Notes under the pieces: generated by a model
The model's database searches: none
The model's input: only the letters and a program-made list of their open reading frames with translations
Told to the model about the DNA's origin: nothing
Program-made: the position numbers and the translations under genes
Origin: Paramuribaculum sp.
Lineage (GTDB): Bacteria > Bacteroidota > Bacteroidia > Bacteroidales > Muribaculaceae
NCBI GenBank assembly: GCA_029058705.1
Contig: JAIDXA010000073.1
Coordinates: forward strand, 1-28,566
Length of the DNA: 28,566 bases
Reading direction: 5' to 3'
Part shown: positions 16,430 through 24,228 of the stretch, piece after piece
How the letters are laid out: each line of letters starts with the position of its first letter
Position numbering within the stretch: position 1 is the stretch's first letter

Positions 16430-18667
16430 ATGTTAAATCCCATCAAAAAAACCATCGAGCTGCCTGATGGCCGTCAGATCACGCTGGAGACCGGCAAACT
16501 GGCCAAGCAAGCCGATGGAGCGGTAGAACTGCGCATGGGCAACACCATGCTGCTCGCAACAGTTGTTTCGGCCAAGGAGGCCGGCGAAGGGGTGGACTTC
16601 ATGCCTCTTCAAGTTGAGTACAAAGAAAAATACTCGTCATTCGGACGCTTCCCCGGAGGCTTCCTCAAACGCGAAGGACGCGCTTCAGACTATGAGATTC
16701 TGACATCCCGCCTTGTCGACCGCGTGCTCCGTCCATTGTTTCCCGACAATTATCACGCAGACACATTTGTCAACGTGACACTTTATTCGACCGACGGCGT
16801 CGACATGCCCGACGCGCTTGCCGGGCTTGCCGCATCTGCAGCCATTGCCGTCAGCGACATTCCTTTCAACGGCCCGATCTCCGAAGTGAGAGTCGCGCGT
16901 GTCGACGGTCAGTTTGTCATCGACCCGACTTTCGAACAGCTCGAACGCGCCGACATGGAACTCATGGTCGGAGCCACCATGGACAACATCATGATGGTCG
17001 AAGGCGAAATGAAAGAGGTTTCGGAAACCGACCTCCTCAATGCCCTCAAAGCCGCCCACGAAGCGATCAAGGAGCAGTGTAAGATCCAGCTCGAACTTGC
17101 TGAAGCCGCAGGCAAAACCGTCAAACGCGAATATTGCCACGAAACCAACGATGAAGAGCTTCGCAAGGATGTCCGCGAAAAATGCTATGACAAAGCGTAT
17201 GCCATCGCAAAAACCGGATCGGCCGACAAACACTGGCGCGCTGAATCGTTCAAGGCAATCTGCGACGAATACATCGAATCACTCCCCGAAGAGGAACGCG
17301 AAGAAAAGACTCCTCTCGTAAAACGATACTACCACGACGTCGAAAAAGAAGCGATGCGTCGCTGCGTTCTCGACGAAGGCATCCGCCTCGACGGCCGAAA
17401 GACAACAGAAATCCGTCCGATCTGGGCAGAAGTCGACTACATCCCCGGCCCCCACGGATCGGCAGTGTTCACCCGTGGCGAGACCCAGTCGCTCGCGACA
17501 GTCACCCTCGGCACGAAACTTGACGAGAAGATCGTTGACGATGTACTCAACCAGGGTCGCGAACGTTTCCTCCTCCACTACAACTTCCCTCCCTTCTCAA
17601 CAGGTGAGGCCCGTCCGACCAGAGGCGTAGGGCGTCGCGAAATCGGCCACGGCAACCTGGCCCACCGCGCACTGAAACCGATGTTCCCCGATGAATTCCC
17701 ATATGTATGCCGAATTGTGAGCGACATTCTCGAAAGCAACGGCTCATCATCCATGGCCACCGTCTGTGCAGGCACACTCGCGCTGCTCGACGCCGGCGTC
17801 CAGATGAAGAAACCCGTCAGCGGCATCGCGATGGGTCTGATCTCGGACGGAACAAACTATGCGATCCTCTCAGATATCCTCGGCGACGAAGACCATCTCG
17901 GCGACATGGACTTCAAGGTTACCGGAACGGTCGACGGCATCACCGCGACCCAGATGGACATCAAGTGCGACGGTCTTTCGTATGAGATACTCGAACGCGC
18001 ACTCAACCAGGCCCGCGAAGGACGTCTTCACATCCTCAACATAATCAACCAGACAATCCCCGCCCCGCGCGAAGACTACAAACCCAACGTGCCCCGCATC
18101 GTAACCATGATCATTCCGAAAGAACTGATCGGTGCTGTGATCGGCCCGGGTGGAAAAGTCATCCAGGGCATCCAGGAAGAGAGCGGCGCAACTGTTTCAA
18201 TCGATGAAATTGACGCCGGCGGCTACATCGAAGTAGCGGCCGCCAACAAGGCTTCGATCGACCGCGCCATCGAAATGATCAACGCGATTGTGGCTCTTCC
18301 TGAAGAGGGCAAGACTTATAAAGGACGCGTCCGTTCGATACTTGATTTCGGTGCGTTCGTGGAATTCATGCCCGGCAAGGACGGTCTTCTCCACATCTCT
18401 GAAATATCATGGGAACGTCTTCCCGACATGGCAGCCTCCGGCCTTAAGGAAGGCGACGAGGTTGAAGTCAAACTCATCGAGATCGACAAGAAAACCGGCA
18501 AATACCGCCTGTCGATGCGCGCGCTTCAGCCCAAACCGGAAGGTTATGTTGAACGCGAACGCGCTCCACGCGGCGAACGTCCGCAGCGTCGCGAGGGAGA
18601 ACGCGCTCCACGCCGTGAAGGAGCACCCCGCCCCAACCGCGGACCGCGTCGCGAAAACAAAGAATAA
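16430..18667 (+). CDS. pnp: Polyribonucleotide nucleotidyltransferase (PNPase)
   Basis: It is a 3'-to-5' phosphorolytic exoribonuclease that degrades mRNA to nucleoside diphosphates and takes part in RNA decay. The protein has 745 residues. Two RNase PH domains come first (about 5-230 and 310-540, with FRxG-type RFPGGFLKREGR and RPLFPDNYHADT in the first), separated by a helical domain. Then a KH domain with GPGGK at 572-576 and an S1 domain (about 627-700, FGAFVEFMPGKDGLLHISEIS) follow. The last about 45 residues are Arg/Glu/Pro-rich with repeated ERAPR units, probably a disordered RNA- or protein-binding tail. The start at 16430 matches the family N-terminus (IKKTIELPDGRQITLETGKLA-type). 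It is monocistronic, with its own promoter and a strong terminator. Confidence 0.97.
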   Translation: MLNPIKKTIELPDGRQITLETGKLAKQADGAVELRMGNTMLLATVVSAKEAGEGVDFMPLQVEYKEKYSSFGRFPGGFLKREGRASDYEILTSRLVDRVLRPLFPDNYHADTFVNVTLYSTDGVDMPDALAGLAASAAIAVSDIPFNGPISEVRVARVDGQFVIDPTFEQLERADMELMVGATMDNIMMVEGEMKEVSETDLLNALKAAHEAIKEQCKIQLELAEAAGKTVKREYCHETNDEELRKDVREKCYDKAYAIAKTGSADKHWRAESFKAICDEYIESLPEEEREEKTPLVKRYYHDVEKEAMRRCVLDEGIRLDGRKTTEIRPIWAEVDYIPGPHGSAVFTRGETQSLATVTLGTKLDEKIVDDVLNQGRERFLLHYNFPPFSTGEARPTRGVGRREIGHGNLAHRALKPMFPDEFPYVCRIVSDILESNGSSSMATVCAGTLALLDAGVQMKKPVSGIAMGLISDGTNYAILSDILGDEDHLGDMDFKVTGTVDGITATQMDIKCDGLSYEILERALNQAREGRLHILNIINQTIPAPREDYKPNVPRIVTMIIPKELIGAVIGPGGKVIQGIQEESGATVSIDEIDAGGYIEVAAANKASIDRAIEMINAIVALPEEGKTYKGRVRSILDFGAFVEFMPGKDGLLHISEISWERLPDMAASGLKEGDEVEVKLIEIDKKTGKYRLSMRALQPKPEGYVERERAPRGERPQRREGERAPRREGAPRPNRGPRRENKE
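18557..18613 (+). repeat. Direct 15 bp repeat in the pnp tail
   Basis: GAACGCGCTCCACGC occurs at 18557-18571 and again at 18599-18613, 42 bases (14 codons) apart, in frame. It encodes the repeated ERAPR unit of the Arg-rich C-terminal tail and suggests growth of the tail by duplication. Confidence 0.8.
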
Positions 18668-18698
18668 GCCATAGCATTCAAACCGAATTGCTATTTGT

Positions 18699-18731
18699 AA
18701 GCCGCCGGAAATTCGATTTCCGGCGGCTTTT
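18699..18731 (+). terminator. Strong intrinsic terminator of pnp
   Basis: AAGCCGCCGGAAAT (18699-18712) and ATTTCCGGCGGCTT (18716-18729) form a perfect 14 bp stem with a 3-base TCG loop, running into a T4 tract. It lies about 30 bases after the pnp stop. Confidence 0.88.
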
Positions 18732-18757
18732 ATATTTCCAGCCTGAACCTGTAAGAA

Positions 18758-18789
18758 TTTGCAAATAAGCCAAAGAGAACGTAATTTTG
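18758..18789 (+). promoter_or_regulatory. Promoter of metY (TTTG-N20-TAATTTTG)
   Basis: TTTG at 18758-18761 and TAATTTTG at 18782-18789 are exactly 20 bases apart. The start site would be near 18796, giving a leader of about 50 bases. The leader is too short to hold a SAM riboswitch, and none is seen. Confidence 0.75.
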
Positions 18790-18846
18790 CAAAATGGCAG
18801 CCGGCGAGTCCGCGAAGCTGCAGACCACCCTACAAAAAAAAGGATC

Positions 18847-20136
18847 ATGAACAGAAACAGACTTCATTTCGAAACACTCCAGCTTCATGTCGGACAGGAA
18901 CAGCCCGACGCCTCCACCGACGCCCGCGCGGTGCCGCTCTATCAGACAACCTCATATGTTTTCCACGATTCGCAACATGCCGCCGACCGTTTCGCGCTGA
19001 CCGAGCCGGGGCATATCTACGGGCGGCTGTCGAACCCGACCCAGGATGTGTTCGAGCAACGGATGGCGGCTCTCGAAGGGGGCGCGGGAGCGCTTGCAGT
19101 GGCAAGCGGAGCCGCAGCCATAGCACTGACAATCGAGAACCTCGTCGGCCCCGGCGACCACATTCTTGCCGCCAACAACCTCTACGGAGGCACATCAAAC
19201 CTGATCGCCAACACATTCGGCCCGCGTGGCATTGACCATACATTTGTCGACGTCAGCGATCCAGCGGCCGTTGACAAGGCAATCCGTCCCGAGACACGGC
19301 TTCTGTTTGTCGAGACATTCGGCAATCCGAACTGCGACGTGACCGATCTTGACACACTGGCGGCCATTGCACGCCGCCACAGAATCCCTCTGGTTGTCGA
19401 CAACACGTTTGCAACGCCGTTTCTTATGCGCCCGATCGAACATGGAGCGGACATAGTTGTCCATTCGGCGACCAAGTTCATAGGCGGCCACGGAACGACT
19501 CTTGGCGGAGTCATAATCGACAGCGGACAATTTGACTGGAAAGGATCGGCTGAAAAATATCCCACGCTCGCCAAACCGGACCCGAGCTACCACGGAGCAG
19601 TGTTTGCCGACATCGCCCCCGGGGCGCCGTTCGTCACACGTATCCGCGCGGTCATTCTCCGCGACACCGGGGCAGCCATCTCCCCCTTCAATGCCTTCAT
19701 GCTCCTGCAGGGCACCGAAACGCTTTCGCTGCGGGTCGAACGCCATGTTGAAAACGCCGTGCGGACAGCCGCGTATCTTGCCACACACCCTAAAGTCAGA
19801 AAGGTGAACCATCCGTCGCTTCCCGACCATCCCGACCATGATCTCTACACCCGCCTGTATCCCAACGGAGGAGGCAGCATCTTCACTATCGAACTGACCG
19901 GAGGCCGTGAAGAGGCGTGGCGTTTCATCGACTCGCTCGAAATCTTCTCGTTGCTGGCCAATGTAGCCGATGTCAAGAGTCTCGTCATCCATCCTGCGAC
20001 AACAACCCACTCCCAGCTCAACGAAGAAGACCTCGAGAGCCAGCGGATCACTCCGTCGACAGTCCGTCTGAGCATAGGCTGCGAGCATATCGACGACCTC
20101 ATAGCGGATCTTGAGCAGGCGCTGAGCCGTGTGTGA
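18847..20136 (+). CDS. metY: O-acetylhomoserine sulfhydrylase (Cys/Met metabolism PLP enzyme)
   Basis: This pyridoxal-phosphate enzyme makes homocysteine from O-acetylhomoserine and sulfide (methionine synthesis by direct sulfhydrylation). It has 429 residues. The start MNRNRLHFETLQLHVGQ is typical of the MetY group. Other blocks are PLYQTTSYVF, YGRLSNPTQDVFEQR (PLP phosphate contacts with Tyr and Arg from the neighbouring subunit), and SATKFIGGHGTTLGG with the Schiff-base lysine K210. The C-terminal block VADVKSLVIHPATTTHSQL is also diagnostic. The longer frame from 18787 begins inside the -7 promoter element and is rejected. Methionine gamma-lyase is a close relative, but the FIGGHGTTLGGVIIDSG block favours MetY. 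Confidence 0.93.
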   Translation: MNRNRLHFETLQLHVGQEQPDASTDARAVPLYQTTSYVFHDSQHAADRFALTEPGHIYGRLSNPTQDVFEQRMAALEGGAGALAVASGAAAIALTIENLVGPGDHILAANNLYGGTSNLIANTFGPRGIDHTFVDVSDPAAVDKAIRPETRLLFVETFGNPNCDVTDLDTLAAIARRHRIPLVVDNTFATPFLMRPIEHGADIVVHSATKFIGGHGTTLGGVIIDSGQFDWKGSAEKYPTLAKPDPSYHGAVFADIAPGAPFVTRIRAVILRDTGAAISPFNAFMLLQGTETLSLRVERHVENAVRTAAYLATHPKVRKVNHPSLPDHPDHDLYTRLYPNGGGSIFTIELTGGREEAWRFIDSLEIFSLLANVADVKSLVIHPATTTHSQLNEEDLESQRITPSTVRLSIGCEHIDDLIADLEQALSRV

Positions 20137-20148
20137 GAGAGGCGACTG

Positions 20149-20177
20149 AAGGCAGGATGAAAGAGTTTTGCCTTTTT
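20149..20177 (+). terminator. Weak terminator of metY overlapping the mutS promoter
   Basis: AAGGCA (20149-20154) pairs with TGCCTT (20169-20174) around a 14-base loop, followed by a T run to 20177. The stem is short, so it is probably inefficient. The TTTG -33 element of mutS (20167-20170) lies in its descending arm. Confidence 0.4.
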
Positions 20178-20198
20178 GATGAAAAATGGCTAACTTTA
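20167..20198 (+). promoter_or_regulatory. Promoter of mutS (TTTG-N20-TAACTTTA)
   Basis: TTTG at 20167-20170 is followed after 20 bases by TAACTTTA (20191-20198), one mismatch from TAnnTTTG. The start near 20205 gives a leader of about 30 bases to the ATG at 20236. Confidence 0.6.
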
Positions 20199-20235
20199 CA
20201 CGCATTTTTCAAAGCCAAACAAAAGCCATCGGACA

Positions 20236-22869
20236 ATGGGAAAGAAAGTTGTTGAGACGCCGCTGATGAAGCAATATTTCGAGATGAAACAGAAACATCC
20301 CGACGCAGTGCTTCTTTTCAGGGTCGGCGACTTCTACGAAACCTTCTGCGACGACGCCATCACCGCTTCCGAGATACTCGGCATCACGCTGACACGCCGT
20401 GCCAACGGGTCGGCCCAGTCGGTCGAGCTCGCCGGATTCCCACACCATGCGCTCGACACGTATCTGCCCAAGCTCGTCAGGGCGGGCAAACGTGTGGCCA
20501 TATGCGAACAGCTCGAGGATCCCAAACTCACCAAAAAGCTCGTCAAAAGAGGCATAACGGAGCTGGTGACACCGGGCGTAGCGGTCAACGACAACATCCT
20601 TGACCATCGCGAGAACAACTTCCTTGCCGCAATCCACATTGCCCGCAACATATGGGGAATCGCCTTTCTTGACATATCGACCGGAGAATTTCTCGCAGCC
20701 GAGGGCAGTCCGGACTATGTAGATAAACTTCTTACGAAGTTCGCGCCTAAGGAAGTTCTTATTGAACGGGGGAAAAAACGCGATTTCGAGCAGTCGATAG
20801 CCACACGCTATCTCAATTTCGAGCTTGACGACTGGATCTTCACCGAGGCGACAGCCCTCGACCGCCTTCTGAAACAGTTCGAGACAGGTTCGCTTAAGGG
20901 ATTCGGCATCGACCGTCAGACCAATGCGATCATCGCCGCGGGAGCGGTGCTGCACTACCTCGACCTCACCAACCATACCCGCACAAGCCATATAACGTCG
21001 ATCGGACGTATCGAAGAGGACCGCTACGTGCGACTCGACGACTTCACCATCCGTAATCTCGAGCTTGTCGAATCGATGGCTCATGACGGCAAAAGCCTTC
21101 TTAATGTCATAGACCGCACGGTCAGCCCCATGGGAGCCCGCCTTATGCGACGGTGGATCCTGTTTCCGCTGAAGGATGCGGCGGCAATCAACTCGCGGCT
21201 CGATGTGGTCGAGTATTTCTTCCGGCATCCAGAAGAACGGGACGCGGCAAGAAGCTATCTGGAACAGACGGGCGACATGGAGCGCCTCATCTCCAAGGTT
21301 GCAGTGGGACGTGTGACACCGCGCGAACTCGTTCAACTGAGAAAATCGCTCGAAACGGTTGTTCCTGTCAAGGAAATCTGCGAGAAGGCCGGCGACGAGA
21401 CCCTGTCGGCTATCGGAGAGCAACTGAACCCGTGTGCAGGAATACGCGACAGAATCGCCCGCGAGATACTCGACGACGCGCCTGTTGCGCTGAACCGCGG
21501 CACAGTGTTCCGCGAGGGTGTCGACGAGGAGCTTGACGAGCTGCGCCATATAGCCTATTCAGGAAAAGACTACCTGATGCAGCTTCAGGCGCGCGAAAGC
21601 CAGGCCACCGGCATCACCAGTCTCAAAATAGGCTTCAACAATGTTTTCGGCTATTACATCGAGGTCACAAACACCCACAAAGACAAGGTGCCACCCGAAT
21701 GGGTCAGAAAGCAGACTCTTGTCAATGCCGAACGATATATCACGCAGGAGCTTAAGGAATATGAAGAGAAGATTCTGGGCGCACAGGAAAAGATCGCGGC
21801 CATCGAGACGCGGCTCTACGCCTCGCTTGTGAGCGCGGTAACGCAATATGTACAGGCCATTCTGCTCGATTCGTCGCTGCTCGCACGACTCGACTGCCTG
21901 CTCGCGTTCACACGCGCATCGCTCGAAAACCGCTACAACCGCCCGGTTGTCGACACGTCGCTCGATCTCGAAATCGTCGAAGGCCGTCATCCGGTCATCG
22001 AGCGCGAGCTGCCTGCAGGAGAGCCATACATCACCAACACCGTCAGGCTCTCGAACTCGGGCACCCAGATAATGATGATCACGGGACCCAACATGTCGGG
22101 CAAATCGGCGCTGCTGCGCCAGACGGCATTGAACGTGCTGATGGCCCAGATCGGCTGTTTTGTGGCAGCCGACAGCGCGCACATAGGCGTTGTCGACAAG
22201 ATATTCACCCGCGTCGGTGCGAGCGACAACATTTCCCACGGCGAGTCGACATTCATGGTGGAGATGAACGAGGCTGCCTCGATTCTCAACAACATGAGCG
22301 AGCGGTCGCTGATTCTGTTCGACGAACTGGGCCGGGGCACGTCGACCTACGACGGCATCTCGATAGCCTGGGCAATCGTCGAACATATCCATAACTACCG
22401 CGGCATACATCCGAAGACCCTTTTCGCCACCCACTATCATGAACTCAACGATATGGAGGCCTCTTTTGAACGGATCGAGAACTTCAATGTCTCGGTCAAG
22501 GAGTCAGGCAACAAGGTCGTTTTCCTGCGCAAGCTTGTCAAGGGAGGGTCGGCCCATTCTTTCGGTATCCATGTGGCCAGACTCGCAGGCATGCCCTCGG
22601 CAATCGTCAAACGTGCGGACAGTGTGCTGGCCGACCTCGAGAAAGTGCGCGGCAACGACAAGGACAACGGTCAAGCCGACAGTCCGCGCGTCAAACCGGC
22701 AAAGATTGCCGACAAGGGAGTCCAGATGTCGTTTTTCCAGCTCGACGATCCGGTGCTGAGCCAGATACGCGACGAGATCATAGGCATCGACATCAACAAC
22801 CTGACCCCGGTAGCGGCCCTCAACAAACTCAACCAGATCCGCTCAATACTAACAGGAAAAAACCAATAA
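20236..22869 (+). CDS. mutS: DNA mismatch repair protein MutS
   Basis: It recognises mismatches and small loops in newly copied DNA and recruits MutL using ATP. It is a full-length MutS1 of 877 residues. The mismatch-reading motif F-Y-E is at F33-E35 in RVGDFYETF. The connector, lever and clamp domains fill the middle. The ATPase domain has Walker A GPNMSGKS at 617-624 and Walker B LFDELGRGTST with D696 and E697, then ATHYHEL. The C-terminal tail (about 800-877) contains VQMSFFQLDDP, as in many MutS1 proteins, and ends in a short helical segment. No interruption is seen, so it should be functional. It is followed after 14 bases by an aminotransferase gene, probably in the same transcript. Confidence 0.97.
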   Translation: MGKKVVETPLMKQYFEMKQKHPDAVLLFRVGDFYETFCDDAITASEILGITLTRRANGSAQSVELAGFPHHALDTYLPKLVRAGKRVAICEQLEDPKLTKKLVKRGITELVTPGVAVNDNILDHRENNFLAAIHIARNIWGIAFLDISTGEFLAAEGSPDYVDKLLTKFAPKEVLIERGKKRDFEQSIATRYLNFELDDWIFTEATALDRLLKQFETGSLKGFGIDRQTNAIIAAGAVLHYLDLTNHTRTSHITSIGRIEEDRYVRLDDFTIRNLELVESMAHDGKSLLNVIDRTVSPMGARLMRRWILFPLKDAAAINSRLDVVEYFFRHPEERDAARSYLEQTGDMERLISKVAVGRVTPRELVQLRKSLETVVPVKEICEKAGDETLSAIGEQLNPCAGIRDRIAREILDDAPVALNRGTVFREGVDEELDELRHIAYSGKDYLMQLQARESQATGITSLKIGFNNVFGYYIEVTNTHKDKVPPEWVRKQTLVNAERYITQELKEYEEKILGAQEKIAAIETRLYASLVSAVTQYVQAILLDSSLLARLDCLLAFTRASLENRYNRPVVDTSLDLEIVEGRHPVIERELPAGEPYITNTVRLSNSGTQIMMITGPNMSGKSALLRQTALNVLMAQIGCFVAADSAHIGVVDKIFTRVGASDNISHGESTFMVEMNEAASILNNMSERSLILFDELGRGTSTYDGISIAWAIVEHIHNYRGIHPKTLFATHYHELNDMEASFERIENFNVSVKESGNKVVFLRKLVKGGSAHSFGIHVARLAGMPSAIVKRADSVLADLEKVRGNDKDNGQADSPRVKPAKIADKGVQMSFFQLDDPVLSQIRDEIIGIDINNLTPVAALNKLNQIRSILTGKNQ

Positions 22870-22883
22870 ACCTCTATAGAACC

Positions 22884-24080
22884 ATGCTTCAGATTTCTCA
22901 ACGAATCAATTCGCTTGCAGCTTCAGCGACGCTCGCGATGTCGCAGCGCAGCAACGAACTCCGCGCCCGCGGCGTCGACGTCATCAACCTTTCGGTCGGA
23001 GAACCGGATTTCAACACACCCGATTTCATCAAGGAGGCGGCCAAAAAGGCCATCGACGACAACTTCTCGTTCTACTCGCCTGTAGCGGGGTACATGTCGC
23101 TCCGCAAAGCGATCTGCGAGAATCTGAAAGCGACCGAGGGAGTTGAATTCCAGCCGGAACAGATTGTGGTTTCGGGAGGTGCGAAACAGGCGTTGTGCAA
23201 TGTCATTCTGGCGACAATCAATCCCGGCGACGAGGTTGTCATTCCGACACCGGCATGGGTAAGCTATGTCGAGATGGTCAAGCTGGCAGAAGGGACAACC
23301 GTCACAGTCCCCGCGACCATCGAACAGGATTTCAAGATCACTCCCGCCCAGCTCCGCGAGGCGATCACACCGCGCACGCGCATGGTTCTGATCTGCTCTC
23401 CCTCCAACCCGACCGGCTCGGTCTATTCGCGCGAGGAGCTCGAGGGATTGGTCGAAGTGCTGAAGGATTATCCCCAGATCATTGTTCTGTCTGACGAAAT
23501 CTACCGCCACATCAATTTCACAGGCAGCTATACCTCAATGGCCAGATTCAAGGAAATAGCAGACCGGACAGTGATCATCAACGGAGTTTCGAAAGCATAT
23601 GCCATGACGGGATGGCGCATCGGCTTCATGGCGGCACCGCCCGCTATAGCGAAAGCCTGCACCAAACTGCAGGGCCAATACACCTCGGGGGCGTCATCAA
23701 TAGCGCAGAAAGCTGCCGAAGCAGCCTATGCGGGACCGCAGGCGTGTGTCGAGGAAATGAGAAAAGCCTTCGAGCGCCGCAGGGATCTGGTTGTGGAACT
23801 TGCCTCGCAGATACCTGGACTTAAAATCAACAAGCCGCAGGGTGCATTCTATCTTTTCCCGGAAGTCTCATCCTTTTTCGGCAAACGTTTCGGCGACAGA
23901 GTTATCGGCAACAGCGCGGATCTGACAATGTATCTTCTTGAAGAAGCGCACGTTGCGACCGTCGATGGCGCAGCCTTCTGCCTTCCGGGATATATCCGCC
24001 TGAGCTACGCGACCTCCGACGACCTCATCAGAGAGGCACTCAGACGCATCGCCACCGCACTCTCGGCACTCACTGATTGA
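22884..24080 (+). CDS. aspC: Class I/II aminotransferase, aspartate-type (PLP)
   Basis: This pyridoxal-phosphate transaminase of 398 residues probably interconverts aspartate plus 2-oxoglutarate and oxaloacetate plus glutamate. It is of the thermophile/Bacillus type (subgroup I-gamma) rather than the E. coli AspC type. Motifs are INLSVGEPDFNTPDFI near the N-terminus, VVSGGAKQAL (PLP phosphate contacts), SPSNPTGSVY with the ring-contact Asn, LSDEIYRH with Asp and Tyr, and NGVSKAYAMTGWRIG with Schiff-base lysine K237. A C-terminal arginine in YIRLSYATS should bind the substrate carboxylate. Other amino acids could be substrates too. It starts 14 bases after mutS with no promoter between, so it is likely co-transcribed. 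Confidence 0.88.
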   Translation: MLQISQRINSLAASATLAMSQRSNELRARGVDVINLSVGEPDFNTPDFIKEAAKKAIDDNFSFYSPVAGYMSLRKAICENLKATEGVEFQPEQIVVSGGAKQALCNVILATINPGDEVVIPTPAWVSYVEMVKLAEGTTVTVPATIEQDFKITPAQLREAITPRTRMVLICSPSNPTGSVYSREELEGLVEVLKDYPQIIVLSDEIYRHINFTGSYTSMARFKEIADRTVIINGVSKAYAMTGWRIGFMAAPPAIAKACTKLQGQYTSGASSIAQKAAEAAYAGPQACVEEMRKAFERRRDLVVELASQIPGLKINKPQGAFYLFPEVSSFFGKRFGDRVIGNSADLTMYLLEEAHVATVDGAAFCLPGYIRLSYATSDDLIREALRRIATALSALTD

Positions 24081-24132
24081 GTTGCCGGGATGCGATTTTT
24101 GACAATAAAAAATCCTTGAATCAGTTTTTTTT
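24072..24132 (+). terminator. Putative nested terminator after the aminotransferase gene
   Basis: ACTGATT (24072-24078, overlapping the stop region) pairs with AATCAGT (24119-24125). Inside, GATTTTT (24094-24100) pairs with AAAAATC (24108-24114). The outer stem is followed by T8 (24125-24132). The loops are large, so efficiency is doubtful. Confidence 0.4.
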
Positions 24133-24133
24133 G

Positions 24134-24141
24134 TATTTTTG
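24134..24141 (+). promoter_or_regulatory. -7 promoter element (TATTTTTG) of korAB
   Basis: TATTTTTG fits TAnnTTTG and lies directly after the T8 run. The transcript would start near 24148, with a leader of about 80 bases containing a small GGTGCGCACC palindrome at 24144-24153. No proper -33 TTTG is seen. Confidence 0.5.
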
Positions 24142-24228
24142 CCGGTGCGCACCGTCATCCGTCGGTAATGATGGGCACACCATATGAAAATCAAAACCTA
24201 AAACATTACCATAGACTATCAAAATCCC

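Noticed and set aside
18790..18846. Possible SAM riboswitch in the metY leader
   Set aside because: The leader is only about 50 bases and no SAM-type stem set or expression-platform hairpin is visible.
19195..20205. Open frame on the minus strand (336 codons) opposite metY
   Set aside because: It is antisense to a complete PLP enzyme with all its motifs and shows no domain of its own.
20209..21549. Open frame on the minus strand (446 codons) opposite mutS, and a similar one at 21559-22440
   Set aside because: Both lie wholly antisense to mutS, whose motifs are intact. They have no family resemblance and no promoter.
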